64,000 nucleotides of DNA from AP-15 sp963781215 (GCA_963781215.1 CAWAFE010000038.1:1-64000); one strand, 5' to 3'; numbered from the stretch's first letter, positions 9,446-18,693 are shown. A program made the numbers and translations. Notes: generated from the sequence alone by a model not told the origin.

Positions 9446-9844
9446 ATGGCCGATACATGGGGACCACGCGTCCTTAGCATTGTGAGATTTTTTGCCGGGC
9501 TCCTTTTTATGGAGCATGGCCTTGCCAAATTGTTCGGCTTTCCGCATGTAGCCAACTTCGATCAGCTCCACCTCTTCTCGCTCTTGGGGCTAGCGGGGGT
9601 GATCGAAGCCGTGGGCGGGGCGCTGGTGTGCGTCGGCCTATACACGCGGATCGCCGCCTTCGTCATGTCGGGGGAGATGGCCGTCGCCTACTTCATGTCG
9701 CACGCGCCGCGCAATTTCTTTCCCGTCATCAACGCCGGGGATGCCGCGATCCTCTACTGCTTCATCTTCTTCTATTTCTTCGTCGTCGGTGGCGGGGAGT
9801 GGAGCCTCGACCGGTGGTGGCGCAAGGTCTCGGCTCGCGCCTAG
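9446..9844 (+). CDS. DoxX family membrane protein
   Basis: This 132-aa DoxX-type protein has four predicted membrane helices: ILSIVRFFAGLLFMEHGLAK, FSLLGLAGVIEAVGGALVCV, TRIAAFVMSGEMAVAYFM and AAILYCFIFFYFFVV. The conserved MEHGLAKLFGFP loop is typical of the family. The ATG at 9446 is preferred to the upstream in-frame ATG because a strong ribosome-binding site (GGGGGAGGAG, 9431-9440) precedes it. The IS630 element begins at the last base of its TAG stop codon, and the uninterrupted site would also have read TAG, so the protein is unaffected. Function in this cluster is unknown. Confidence 0.87.
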   Translation: MADTWGPRVLSIVRFFAGLLFMEHGLAKLFGFPHVANFDQLHLFSLLGLAGVIEAVGGALVCVGLYTRIAAFVMSGEMAVAYFMSHAPRNFFPVINAGDAAILYCFIFFYFFVVGGGEWSLDRWWRKVSARA

Positions 9845-10977
9845 TGCACTGGCTCAAACGGAAGGTACAGGCAGTCGGTTGAGCTTGGCGAGAATGGCGT
9901 CGGCGGGTTTGGTCCAGACGAAGGGCTTGGGGTCATCATTGTGCGCTTTGAGATAGCGGTTGATAGCGGCCTGGAGGTCGGCGATGGAGCGGAAGACGCC
10001 GCGCTTGAGGCGCTCTCGGGTGAGTGCGGAGAAGAAGTTCTCGACGGCGTTGAGCCAGGAACCCGAGGTTGGCGTGAAGTGGAAGGTCCAGCGCGGATGG
10101 CGGGCGAGCCAAGCTTTGACTCTGGGATGCTTATGGGTGGCGTAGTTATCGAGGATGGCGTGGACCGGCTTGTCGGTCGGCGCCGCGCGTTCGACGGCGT
10201 TGAGGAAGCGGATGAATTCCTGATGGGTGTGGCGCTGCATGCAACGGCCGAGGACGACGCCGTCTAGCGTGTTGAGGGCGGCAAACAAGGTCGTCGTGCC
10301 GTGGCGCTTGTAGTCATGCGTCATGGTCCCGCACTTGCCGGGCTTCATGGGCAGACCCGGCTGGGTGCGATCGAGTGCCTGGATCTGGGATTTCTCGTCG
10401 ATCGACAGCACCACGGCATGGGCCGGTGGATGCATATAGAGGCCGACAATGTCCTCGACCTTTTCAGCGAAGGCGGGGTCGGTGGAGCGCTTGAAGGTGC
10501 GTATGCGGTGCGGCTGCAGGCGGTGCTTTTCCCAGATCCGTTGGATCGTGCGCAACGACAGGCCAACCGCCTTGGCCATCGCCCGGCCGGTCCAGTGGGT
10601 GGTCTCGCCCGGCGGCTCGGCACAGGTCAGCGCCAGCACCGCGGCCACGGTGGCGGGCGCCACCGGTGCTTTGCCCGGCGGTCGGGTCTTGTCGCGCAAC
10701 AGACCTTCCACCCCGGCCTCGGCATAGCGGCGCTGCCAGCGCCACACCGCCGGACGGCTGACCCCAGCGCGCCGCGCGACCTCGATGACCGGCAGCCGAT
10801 CCGCCGAGAACAGGACAATCCGGGACCGCTGCAGATGCTTCAGCGGCCGGCTCCGATCGCCGACCATCGCGGTCAACCGCGCACGATCCTCGGCTCCAAC
10901 GACGACGCAGACTTCCTGTGCCATGCCCCGACAATAGCACACTTCGCCTGTTGAATCCTATGTTTGTGTCAGTGCAC
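9844..10977. mobile_element. IS630-family insertion sequence
   Basis: A 1134-bp element has terminal inverted repeats GTGCACTGGCTCAAAC (9844-9859) and, inverted, GTGCACTGACACAAAC (10962-10977), 14 of 16 identical. Both ends are flanked by TA (9842-9843 and 10978-10979), the dinucleotide duplication typical of IS630/Tc1-mariner transposition. The flanking bases C and G extend the symmetry to CTAG on each side. It carries one transposase gene on the minus strand and looks intact. One copy only was seen in the window. Confidence 0.92.
9854..10924 (-). CDS. IS630 family transposase
   Basis: This 356-aa DDE transposase counts from the MAQE start; an ATG 18 bp upstream would add six residues. The N-terminal helix-turn-helix region has VIEVARRAGVSRPAVWRWQ, followed by a second winged region (GLSLRTIQRIWEKHRLQPHR). 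The catalytic triad is the Asp of SIDEKSQ, the Asp of HAILDNYATH and the Glu of WLNAVENFFS, with about 35 residues between the last two, as expected for IS630. The gene spans nearly the whole element and has no frameshift, so it is probably active. Confidence 0.94.
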   Translation of the reverse strand: MAQEVCVVVGAEDRARLTAMVGDRSRPLKHLQRSRIVLFSADRLPVIEVARRAGVSRPAVWRWQRRYAEAGVEGLLRDKTRPPGKAPVAPATVAAVLALTCAEPPGETTHWTGRAMAKAVGLSLRTIQRIWEKHRLQPHRIRTFKRSTDPAFAEKVEDIVGLYMHPPAHAVVLSIDEKSQIQALDRTQPGLPMKPGKCGTMTHDYKRHGTTTLFAALNTLDGVVLGRCMQRHTHQEFIRFLNAVERAAPTDKPVHAILDNYATHKHPRVKAWLARHPRWTFHFTPTSGSWLNAVENFFSALTRERLKRGVFRSIADLQAAINRYLKAHNDDPKPFVWTKPADAILAKLNRLPVPSV

Positions 10978-11055
10978 TAGTAGGGACTGGGTTTGAAATT
11001 TATCTTCGGCCTCAAGCATTAGATCAATAAGTTCTCGCAATCTCTCAGTATTCAT
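10969..11055 (-). other. AT-rich 5' gene fragment truncated by the IS element
   Basis: On the minus strand an ATG at 11055, preceded by a good ribosome-binding site (GGGGAG, complement of 11063-11068), opens a frame reading MNTERLRELIDLMLEAEDKF then QTQSLL. It runs into the IS right end and stops three codons later. The stretch 10980-11095 is visibly richer in A and T than its surroundings. It may be the start of a foreign gene whose remainder was lost when the IS arrived or by a later deletion. The product is not recognised. Confidence 0.4.
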
Positions 11056-11129
11056 AAAGTTTCTCCCCAAAACTCGAAAACGCCTCTTGCGACGTTGCTG
11101 CGAGCAGCCACCATAGGGTCCAAGAAACC

Positions 11130-12241
11130 TCAGCTCAACACCCCGACCTTCTTGCGCTCGATCAGCTCGAAATCGATGTTGGCGCCGAGGCCGGGGCCGG
11201 TGGGGGCGTGGACGAGGCCGTCGCGGTCGACGGCGATGTCTTCGGCGAGGCCGTATTTCTGCATCGCATCGGGCAGCAGCACCTCGAAGAACTCGGTGTT
11301 GCGGATCGCCATGATGACGTGCAGGTTGGCGAAATTGTTCAGCGAGTTGCCGCCGTGGTGGGTCTCGAAGTTCATCCGGAAGGCTTCGGCCAGGTGGGCG
11401 GTCTTGATCAGGGTGGTGATCCCGCCCTTGACCGCGACATCGCCGCGCAGAAAGTCAGTGGCGCGCTCCGTTACCCAGGGAATGTAGGAATCGAGCCCGC
11501 CGATCGGGTATTCGGTGGCGAGGATCGGGATGTCGAGCTTCTGCTTCAACTTGACGTAATTATAGATGTCCTGCTCGTGCAGCGGGTCCTCATACCAGTA
11601 GAAGCCCATCTCCTCGATCGCCCGGCCGACCCTGAGCGCCTCCTCGTAGCGATAACTCCAGGTCGAATCGAGCATCACCGTGTAATCGTCGCCGACCGCC
11701 TTGCTCACCGCCTCGCACACCTTGATGTCGTCGCGCCAGCGCTGCGGCGGGTGGATCTTGTAGGCGGCCCAGCCGGTCGTCTTGGTAGTGCAACGCCTGC
11801 TCGACATAGGCCTCGGGGGCAGGCGTGGATCTCGGAGCTGGCATAGGCCGCGATATTGTCGCGGCAGGTGCCGAGGAGGCGATGGATCGGCAGCCCCGCG
11901 GCCTTGCCGGCGATGTCCCAGAGTGCGATGTCGCAGGCGCCGATCGCCCGCACCGTGGCGACCCGGGCGCGCGCCCACAGGAGACGGTTCAAGCGCTCGC
12001 GGTCGAGCGGGTCCTGGCCGACCAGGATCGGCTTCAAAAAGCGGATCAGCCCCGGCCCGTCGAGGCTCGCCGGGTTCGACGAGGTGCCGAGAAAGGCATG
12101 GCCGGTGACGCCGTCGTCGGTCATCACCGCCAAGAGGCCGAGATCGCTCTTGCCGGTCGGCCGCGCGGTATGATGGCCGTAGATCGTCGACGGGATGCTC
12201 TCCCAGGCAAACAGGGTCAGGGTGACATCGGTGATCTTCAT
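11130..12241 (-). pseudogene. mandelate racemase/enolase superfamily enzyme, double frameshift
   Basis: About 370 codons of an enolase-superfamily acid-sugar dehydratase or racemase. N-terminal capping domain: MKITDVTLTLFAWESIPSTI through ACDIALWDIAGKAAGLPIHR. Barrel: AYKIHPP (general-base region), VMLDSTWSY, YWYEDPLHEQD and ILATEYPIGG (metal ligands D, E, E), then the ETHHGGNS His region. The reading frame changes near 11822 (after ASSEIHA) and again near 11776; the 16-residue bridge PAPEAYVEQALHYQDD lies in the third frame. Everything outside those 50 bp is well preserved, so two 1-base sequencing errors or a very recent loss are both possible. Divergent from the dehydrogenase gene at 12382. 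Confidence 0.85.
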
Positions 12242-12381
12242 AGCGATTTCCCAACCGTTTCCCGCCGCCAGACGTAAACCCGATCCGGCCGTCGCGCACC
12301 ACCGTCCCAACGCCGGAGCCCTTCCCATAGCCGCTGCCGCTCAGTAGGTTGAGGCCAATCGCTTTGCAAAGGAGATCGGAC

Positions 12382-13245
12382 ATGGCGGTTATCGCTGTCA
12401 TCGCCCAGGGTTTGATGGGAGCTGGCGTCGGCCGGCGGCTGCACGAAAGCGGGGCGGAGGTTCGCACTCTGCTGGCTGGGCGCAGTGCCGCCAGCGCCGA
12501 GCGCGCTAGCACCGCCGGCATGGTCGCGGCGGCTGACGAGCGCGCCTTGCTCGACGGCGCCGATTTCTTCCTCGCCATCCTGCCGCCGGGTGAGGCCCTG
12601 CCGCTCGCCCGGCGGCTGGCGCCGGCCCTGAAGGCGCTCGCCCGCAAGCCGGTTTATGTCGACTGCAACGCGGTCAGCCCGCAGACGGCGGTGCGCATCG
12701 CCGAAGCGGTGGCGCCGTCGGGCGCCGATTTCGTCGATGCCGGGATCATCGGCGGGCCGCCGCGGCCCGGCTACAGCCCGGCGATCTACGCTTCGGGGTC
12801 GACCGCGCGGCAGACCGCGGTGCTGCGTGACTGGGGGATCGACTGGCGAGTCATCGACGGGCCGGTCGGCGCCGCCTCGGGCCTCAAGATGTCCTATGCC
12901 GGAATCACCAAGGGCACCACCGCGATCGCCTCGGCGATGATGCTGGGGGCGGCGCGCTTCGGCTGCGGCGAGGCGCTGATCGCCGAGCTGTCGCGCAGCC
13001 AGCCGCAACTCCTGGCGCAATTCAAGGCCAGCATTCCGCGCATGTATGACAAGGCCTACCGCTGGGTCGCCGAGATGGAGGAAATCTCGGACTTTCTCGA
13101 AGCGAACCCGCCGTCACACGACATCTACGCCGCGATCGCCCGGCTCTACGGCTACCTCGCCGCGGCCGACTCCGAACCGGCGCCCGGACCGGACAACGCG
13201 GTCAAGACCCTGGACCGCGTGCTCGGCAGCGGCAGCGGCGATTGA
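12382..13245 (+). CDS. NAD(P)-dependent beta-hydroxyacid dehydrogenase-like protein, DUF1932 C-terminal domain
   Basis: This 287-aa protein has the 6-phosphogluconate/3-hydroxyisobutyrate dehydrogenase architecture. The N-terminal Rossmann fold begins AVIAQGLMGAGVGRRL, the usual GxGxMG with Ala for the first Gly. YVDCNAVSP and FVDAGIIGGPP precede the helical C-terminal domain, whose GLKMSYAGITKG carries the catalytic Lys. The ATG at 12382 follows an AAGGAGATCGG ribosome-binding site. A 140-bp gap to the divergent enolase-family gene probably holds both promoters. The hydroxyacid substrate is unknown; the next gene, a flavin oxidase, also acts on 2-hydroxyacids by family. Confidence 0.85.
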   Translation: MAVIAVIAQGLMGAGVGRRLHESGAEVRTLLAGRSAASAERASTAGMVAAADERALLDGADFFLAILPPGEALPLARRLAPALKALARKPVYVDCNAVSPQTAVRIAEAVAPSGADFVDAGIIGGPPRPGYSPAIYASGSTARQTAVLRDWGIDWRVIDGPVGAASGLKMSYAGITKGTTAIASAMMLGAARFGCGEALIAELSRSQPQLLAQFKASIPRMYDKAYRWVAEMEEISDFLEANPPSHDIYAAIARLYGYLAAADSEPAPGPDNAVKTLDRVLGSGSGD

Positions 13246-13321
13246 TCTTGATCGCCCTGTGGACGCGGGGGGCAGCAATGCTCACATTGCAAAAGCCGGA
13301 CTCAATCCGAGGCACGCCGCC

Positions 13322-14719
13322 ATGAGTGCATCCGCCCTGCGCCGCGAACCGGTTGACGATTCGCTGATCGCCTCGCTGCGCCAATTGCTGGGTGAGCGGC
13401 TGTCGACTTCGGCGGCGATCTGCGCCCAGCACGGCAAGGATGAATCCTACCATGCGGCGCACGCCCCCGACGCCGTCGCCTTCGTTCACAGCGCCGAGGA
13501 GGTCGCGGCGATCGTGACCTTGTGCGCCCGCCACAAGACGCCGGTCATCGCCTTCGGCACCGGCACCTCGCTCGAAGGCCAAGTCGCGGCATTGGCCGGC
13601 GGCGTGTGCATCGACCTGTCGCAGATGAACCGTATCCTGCAAGTCAATGCCGCCGATCTCGACACGACCGTCGAGGCGGGGGTCACGCGCAAGCAGCTGA
13701 ACGAGCATCTGCGCGACACCGGGCTCTTCTTCCCTATCGACCCTGGCGCTGACGCCTCATTGGGCGGCATGGCCGCGACCCGCGCCTCGGGCACCAATGC
13801 GGTGCGCTATGGCACGATGCGCGAGAACGTGCTGTCGCTGACCGTCGTGCTCGCCGACGGGCGCATCATCCGAACCGCTAGGCGGGCCCGCAAATCAGCG
13901 GCCGGCTACGATTTGACCCGCCTTTTTGTCGGCTCGGAAGGCACGCTCGGCATCATCACCGAGCTGACGGTGCGGCTTTACGGCATTCCGGAGGCGATCT
14001 CGGCGGCGGTCTGCGCCTTTCCGACATTGGAGGACGCCGTCGACACCGTGATCCTGACGATCCAAAGTGGTGTGCCGGTGGCGCGCATCGAGCTCCTCGA
14101 CGAATTGCAGATCGACGCCATCAACAAGTACTCCAAGCTCGACAACAAGGTGGCTCCGACCCTGTTCTTCGAATTCCACGGCACGCCGGCCGGGGTCGCC
14201 GAGCAGGCCGAAACAGTCAAGGCGATTGCCGATGAGCATGGCGGCGACGATTTCCGCTGGGCGACGACCCAAGAAGAACGGTCCAAGCTGTGGCAGGCGC
14301 GGCACGACGCCTATTACGCCGCCCTGGCGTTGCGGCCCGGCTCGAAGGGCTGGGCGACCGATGTCTGCGTGCCGATCTCGAGGCTCGCCGAGTGCATCGG
14401 CGAGACCAAGCGGGATCTGGCGCAGTCGTCGGTGCCCTCGGCGCTGGTCGGCCATGTCGGGGACGGAAATTTTCATCTGGTGTTTATGATCGATCCGAAT
14501 CGGCCGCAGGAAATCGCCGAGGCGAGCCGTCTCAACGACCGCATGGTCGCGCGCGCGCTGGCGATGGAGGGAACCTGCACCGGCGAGCACGGGATCGGCT
14601 ACGGCAAGATGGAGTTCTTGACCGCGGAGCATGGCGAGGCAGTCAGCGTCATGCGCGCGATCAAGAAAGCGCTCGATCCGGACAACATCATGAACCCGGG
14701 AAAGATCGTCCGAATCTGA
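13322..14719 (+). CDS. FAD-linked oxidase, GlcD/D-lactate dehydrogenase family
   Basis: This 465-aa VAO/PCMH-type flavoprotein oxidises a D-2-hydroxyacid (glycolate, D-lactate or related). The N-terminal FAD domain has PVIAFGTGTSLEGQVAAL, GLFFPIDPGADASLGGMAAT and KSAAGYDLTRLFVGSEGTLG. The C-terminal FAD-linked oxidase domain has GHVGDGNFH, EGTCTGEHGIGYGK and ALDPDNIMNPGKI. Length suits a single-subunit D-LDH such as Dld/LldD-type cytochrome-linked enzymes. The ATG at 13322 was taken because upstream in-frame sequence belongs to the preceding gene. No GlcE or GlcF partner is adjacent. Confidence 0.9.
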   Translation: MSASALRREPVDDSLIASLRQLLGERLSTSAAICAQHGKDESYHAAHAPDAVAFVHSAEEVAAIVTLCARHKTPVIAFGTGTSLEGQVAALAGGVCIDLSQMNRILQVNAADLDTTVEAGVTRKQLNEHLRDTGLFFPIDPGADASLGGMAATRASGTNAVRYGTMRENVLSLTVVLADGRIIRTARRARKSAAGYDLTRLFVGSEGTLGIITELTVRLYGIPEAISAAVCAFPTLEDAVDTVILTIQSGVPVARIELLDELQIDAINKYSKLDNKVAPTLFFEFHGTPAGVAEQAETVKAIADEHGGDDFRWATTQEERSKLWQARHDAYYAALALRPGSKGWATDVCVPISRLAECIGETKRDLAQSSVPSALVGHVGDGNFHLVFMIDPNRPQEIAEASRLNDRMVARALAMEGTCTGEHGIGYGKMEFLTAEHGEAVSVMRAIKKALDPDNIMNPGKIVRI

Positions 14720-15145
14720 GCGATTATTTGGGCTTCACTCATAATATCAGATGTTTGCAGGTTCTGGCGCGGGGCCGGAGAGGCGACGCTTCAGACCCAC
14801 GAGCGGTGGCGTTCATATCCCGCGTTTGCGGGCCGCCCCGCCGCCAGGCGCTGCGCGCCCGGCTCGTCCAGCCGAGCAAATTTGAGCGTGGAGCGGTCAT
14901 AAGGAAAAATAAATCCTTTCACTGTTGACTTGATTGTCGCTATTGTCCGATACCTGAAAGACGGGCATGGGATGCGGCGGCCTCGCTGGGCTTGGGTAGA
15001 CCGGTCGGTCGGGGCACCGCTCTCGCCATCGATTTTTCTTCTCTGTCTCTTTCGGCGGCGTCGTCTCGACACTGCATCCGAAGCGTTACGACTTAGGAAA
15101 CCCGGAAGACAGAAATCTAAAAATTCGCAGCCGAAGGTTCCGGGA
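14720..15145. other. intergenic region without recognised gene
   Basis: The 426 bp between the FAD oxidase and the HTH protein gene contain no convincing coding frame. There is an AT-rich patch at 14905-14946, including TTGACT at 14925-14930, but no -10 element at acceptable spacing. A small inverted repeat AAGGA...TCCTT lies at 14901-14918. Promoter activity for the downstream gene is possible but not demonstrable by eye. Confidence 0.5.
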
Positions 15146-16156
15146 ATGGAAAAGTCGAGCAAAAGAGGAAAAATCCCCCAGCAAGATTGGCCGTCGATCA
15201 TCTCGCGATACGAAGCAGGCGAGACGTTGTCCAGTATCGCCCGCACCTATGACTGCTCGCCGCCGGCGATCAGCTATATCGTCAGCCGAAGCCGCGCGCG
15301 CAATGCCGCGGCTGAGGCATCGGCAGCGGGCGCTGCAGCGCCATCGGAGCCCCAATTGGTCAAGGGCAATCCGGCCGAGGCACCCTCGCCAGAAGCGCCG
15401 GTAGACACAACCGGCGCCGAGCCGAGGCCTCTGGAAATTTTTCCGTCGGCTCCTGTGCCGGCGATCGAGCACCCACCCAGCGTATCGCAGCAGCCCGATG
15501 CGGGTCGCGCGTCGGATCAGCCGGCTTTCCGATTCGATCATGGCCAAGACGCCCCGCCGCAGGAGGAAAACGGCGCGGCCGTGCGGCCTGGTCAAGGACG
15601 GAGCGACCTGCACCGCGCCGGCGGCGGCAACGGCTTTGGTAATGCGACGCCCCAGCATGGCGATCAGCGCCGGACGCTGCGGCTGTCGATGCCGCACGGC
15701 GACGACGGCGGCCCGGCAGGCCCGGAGCCGCAATCGGCGCGCCTGGCGGGAGGCAATCCTTCGGGCGTTGCCGAGCGCAACGTCCCGCGCCCGCCCGCCG
15801 GAGAACCGAGCTTCGGTCTGCCGCCGCGGCAGCCCTCTGGGCCTTTTCCCCCACCCACCAGCCGCGAGCCCAATCGCATGGTCGCCGAACCACCGCGGGC
15901 CAGAGAGGGCGGAACCTTCATCGATCGGGACCTGCGCGAACGGGTAGACGGCGATATTGCCGCCTTTCTCGCCGCCTTCGACGCGGCTCTTGCCGGCGAC
16001 ACGCCCGAAAGCCGAGCCGGGCTGCGGGAGGCCACCGATCGCCTGCTGCGGGCGGGCGCCCGCACGCGGATCGAGCTCGAACGCCTCGAAGCGCGCGTCC
16101 CGCTGGGACCGCGCGAGCGGACGGCGCATGCGGGGCCGGCTTGGCGGTCTCGCTGA
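15146..16156 (+). CDS. GcrA-like/Myb-type helix-turn-helix protein with long disordered linker
   Basis: This 336-aa protein is not assignable to a named gene. Residues 10-50 (DWPSIISRYEAGETLSSIAR then TYDCSPPAISYIVSRSR) form a helix-turn-helix like those in GcrA-type and transposase-type DNA-binding domains. Residues about 55-250 are rich in Pro, Gly, Ala, Gln and Glu and probably unstructured. The last 80 residues are predicted helical (VDGDIAAFLAAFDAALAGD; TRIELERLEAR). ATG at 15146 is preferred to upstream starts because the HTH begins directly after it. It is monocistronic and faces degP across a terminator. A DNA-binding role is inferred from the HTH alone. Confidence 0.6.
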   Translation: MEKSSKRGKIPQQDWPSIISRYEAGETLSSIARTYDCSPPAISYIVSRSRARNAAAEASAAGAAAPSEPQLVKGNPAEAPSPEAPVDTTGAEPRPLEIFPSAPVPAIEHPPSVSQQPDAGRASDQPAFRFDHGQDAPPQEENGAAVRPGQGRSDLHRAGGGNGFGNATPQHGDQRRTLRLSMPHGDDGGPAGPEPQSARLAGGNPSGVAERNVPRPPAGEPSFGLPPRQPSGPFPPPTSREPNRMVAEPPRAREGGTFIDRDLRERVDGDIAAFLAAFDAALAGDTPESRAGLREATDRLLRAGARTRIELERLEARVPLGPRERTAHAGPAWRSR

Positions 16157-16182
16157 ACTGTATCAGGCGATGAATAAATGCA

Positions 16183-16212
16183 GCGCCCTTCCCCGGTGTC
16201 GGGGAAGGGCGC
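16183..16212. terminator. bidirectional terminator hairpin
   Basis: A perfect 12-bp inverted repeat, GCGCCCTTCCCC and GGGGAAGGGCGC, flanks a 6-base loop. It lies between two convergent genes, the HTH protein and degP, so it can end transcription from both sides. There is no long T tract on either side. Confidence 0.75.
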
Positions 16213-16227
16213 GGCCGGTGCGATTGC

Positions 16228-17832
16228 TTATCCCTGATTGCCGCCGAGGCTGACGCCGACATATTGCGTGACACCGTGGCGGTTCAGCAGCAGAAGAGCA
16301 TCCTTCTTCGGCGATTTGGCGATCTCCTGTAGCTTGTCGGCCGCCTCTTGCGGAGAGTTGACCGGCTGCTGGTCGATCGCCACCAGGATATCCCCGCGGC
16401 TCAACCCGATTTCATCGGCGACGCTGCCGTCGTCGACCCTGGTGACCACGACGCCATGTACGTCCTTGGCAATGTGCAGCTCGCGCCGCATCTGACCCGT
16501 CAAGGCGTCGAAATGCATGCCCAGGGCTTCGGCTTTTGCCGGCTGCTCTTCATCCTGCCCCTGGCTCGCCGAGGCGACCTGCTCGTGCTTGGAGAGCTCT
16601 CCAAGCTTGGTTTCGAGCTGGGTCTTTTGGCCGTTGCGCCACACGGTCACCTTCGCCTCGGTGTCGGGTGCGGTCGAGGCGACGATCCGCGGCAGATCGT
16701 GCAATTTGCCGACATTGTCGCCGTTGAACGACAGGATCACGTCGCCCTGCTTGAGGCCGGCCTTGGCGGCCGGGCTGTCCGGGCTGACCATCGAGACCAG
16801 CGCGCCCTCTTCGCCCTTCAGGCCGAGGCTGGCGGCAATCGCCGGGGTGACCTCCTGGATCTGCACGCCGAGCCAGCCGCGAGCGATCTTGCCGTGCTCC
16901 TCGAGCTGGGCGACGATCGACTTGGCGACATTCGAGGGGATGGCAAAGCCAATGCCGACGCTGCCACCGTTCGGTGAATAGATCGCTGTGTTGATGCCGA
17001 TGACTTGGCCTTCGAGGTTGAAGGTCGGGCCACCGGAATTGCCGCGATTGATCGGCGCGTCGATCTGCAGGAAGTCGTCGAACGGGCCAGAGTGAATATC
17101 GCGGCCGCGCGCCGAAACGATGCCGGTCGTAACCGAGCCGCCGAGGCCGAAGGGATTGCCGACCGCCATCACCCAGTCGCCGACCTGTGCGGTGCTGCTG
17201 TCGCCGAAGCTGACATAGGGCAAGGGCTTGTCGGCCTTGACCTTCAGCACCGCGAGATCGGTCTTGGGATCGCGGCCGACGATCTTGGCGGTGTATTTGG
17301 TGCCGTCGTGCAGGATCACTTCGACCTTGGCAGCGTCGCCGACCACGTGGTTGTTGGTCACCACATAGCCCGACGGGTCGATGATGAAGCCGGAGCCAAG
17401 GGCGATCCGCCGCGCCTGCCCGCCGGGCGTCTCGGGGAAGAGATGGCGCTCGCCGTTCGGGTTCTGCTGCTCGAAGAACCGGCGCAGGAATTGATCGAAC
17501 GGCGAGTTCGGGAAGCCGGGGACCGGGTTTTCGTCCTGCTCCTCGGCCATCTGCTCGGTATCTGCCTTCTGCGTGACCGAGATGTTGACGACCGCGGGCG
17601 CCACCTTCTTAACCAGCGGCGCAAAGCTCTGCTGCTGGATCAGCGCCATCGGAGAAGTCATGGTTTGCGGCGCCGCCGGAACCGCCGGCGGCGGGTTGGG
17701 CTGCGTCGAAGGGTTCTCGGCCCAGACCAGCGGCGAGAGCGCCAGGGTGGCACCCAGGCCGAAGCCGAGCGCCGCCGCGCGCTTCCCTTTCAGCCACGGG
17801 TGACGGGTCTTGTCTGCCGGGGATTCTGCCAA
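16228..17832 (-). CDS. degP: Do-like periplasmic serine protease (DegP/HtrA)
   Basis: This 534-aa S1C protease/chaperone acts in envelope protein quality control. The N-terminus has a cytoplasmic lead and one hydrophobic segment ending near VWA-E39 (signal peptide or anchor). The trypsin-like domain has catalytic H162 (VVTNNHVVGDA), D192 (KTDLAVLKVKA) and S266 (RGNSGGPTFN). Two PDZ domains follow: GWLGVQIQEVTP with GALVSMVSPDSPAAKAGLKQ, and GVVVTRVDDGSVADEIGLSR. The start is a TTG at 17832 with GGAGGA seven bases upstream; the next in-frame ATG lies inside the protein. It is monocistronic, and the 294-bp upstream gap probably carries an envelope-stress promoter, which I could not pin down. 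Confidence 0.94.
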   Translation of the reverse strand: MAESPADKTRHPWLKGKRAAALGFGLGATLALSPLVWAENPSTQPNPPPAVPAAPQTMTSPMALIQQQSFAPLVKKVAPAVVNISVTQKADTEQMAEEQDENPVPGFPNSPFDQFLRRFFEQQNPNGERHLFPETPGGQARRIALGSGFIIDPSGYVVTNNHVVGDAAKVEVILHDGTKYTAKIVGRDPKTDLAVLKVKADKPLPYVSFGDSSTAQVGDWVMAVGNPFGLGGSVTTGIVSARGRDIHSGPFDDFLQIDAPINRGNSGGPTFNLEGQVIGINTAIYSPNGGSVGIGFAIPSNVAKSIVAQLEEHGKIARGWLGVQIQEVTPAIAASLGLKGEEGALVSMVSPDSPAAKAGLKQGDVILSFNGDNVGKLHDLPRIVASTAPDTEAKVTVWRNGQKTQLETKLGELSKHEQVASASQGQDEEQPAKAEALGMHFDALTGQMRRELHIAKDVHGVVVTRVDDGSVADEIGLSRGDILVAIDQQPVNSPQEAADKLQEIAKSPKKDALLLLNRHGVTQYVGVSLGGNQG

Positions 17833-18126
17833 TTTGTCCTCCTGTCGAGCGGGATGCTCGTGCCGACCGCCTCGAGCGTGACGAGCGAGAGCGGGTCACG
17901 ACAGATTTGGTTCGGGGAGATAACAGGCAGGTTTCGGCGGGATTAATTCGCTGTAACCCTCAGACAGGCGCGCGGCTCAACAGAACTCATCAGCCGTCGT
18001 CTATGGTGCTGAAACAGCAAGTTCGGGATCGTGGCGCCAGCTTGCCCCCTACCGCTTCTTCCGTCGCTCGCGGCGCGCCGCTAGACTGCGCGAGCCGCGC
18101 CGAATGCCAAAAACGAGGAGACGACA

Positions 18127-18693
18127 ATGAGCCGCTATCGCGACATAACGCTGGAGGAAATGACCCCGGCGCAGCGCCGGGTCCATGATTTGATCATCGC
18201 TGGCCGGCGCGGCCGGTTTGGCGGCCCTTTCCAGCTGTTGATCCGGGCGCCCGAGATCTGCGAGCACGCGGCACAGCTCGGCGAGCATTTGCGCTGGGGC
18301 ACCTCGCTGCCCGACCGGCTCTCGGAGCTGGCGATCATCACCACCGCCCGCTTCTGGCGCGCGCAGTATGAATGGTACGCCCATGCCCCGCTGGCCGAGA
18401 AGGGGGGCGTGCCGCACGCCGCGGTCGAGGCCATTCGCCACGGCGAGGCGCCGACTTTCGCGCGACAGGACGAGGCGCTGGTGCATCGGATCTGCACCGA
18501 GCTGTTCACCGCACAGCGGCTATCGGATACGAGCTTCAACGAGGCGGTCGCCGCGTTGGGCGAGGTCGGCCTGATCGAGATCATCAGCATTATCGGCTAC
18601 TACACGCTGATCGGGAACACGTTGAACGTGTTCCAGGTGGCCGTCCCCGAAGGCGTGACGCCGCCTTTTCCTGAGCAGCAGGTCGCGGGCTAG
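18127..18693 (+). CDS. carboxymuconolactone decarboxylase family protein
   Basis: This 188-aa protein has a CMD/AhpD-like all-helical fold. LPDRLSELAIITTARFWRAQ followed by YEWYAHAPLAEKGG is the characteristic core, and EVGLIEIISIIGYYTLIGNT supplies the last two helices. There is no CxxC, so this is not an AhpD-type peroxidase partner. A GAGGAGACGAC ribosome-binding site precedes ATG at 18127. It stands alone, divergent from degP, and its stop codon overlaps the end of htpG convergently by four bases. The enzymatic role is unknown; members catabolise aromatic lactones or act in redox defence. Confidence 0.82.
   Translation: MSRYRDITLEEMTPAQRRVHDLIIAGRRGRFGGPFQLLIRAPEICEHAAQLGEHLRWGTSLPDRLSELAIITTARFWRAQYEWYAHAPLAEKGGVPHAAVEAIRHGEAPTFARQDEALVHRICTELFTAQRLSDTSFNEAVAALGEVGLIEIISIIGYYTLIGNTLNVFQVAVPEGVTPPFPEQQVAG

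Noticed and set aside
14925..14946. Sigma-70 promoter TTGACT...TATTGT
   Set aside because: The spacing is only 10 bases, too short for a functional promoter.
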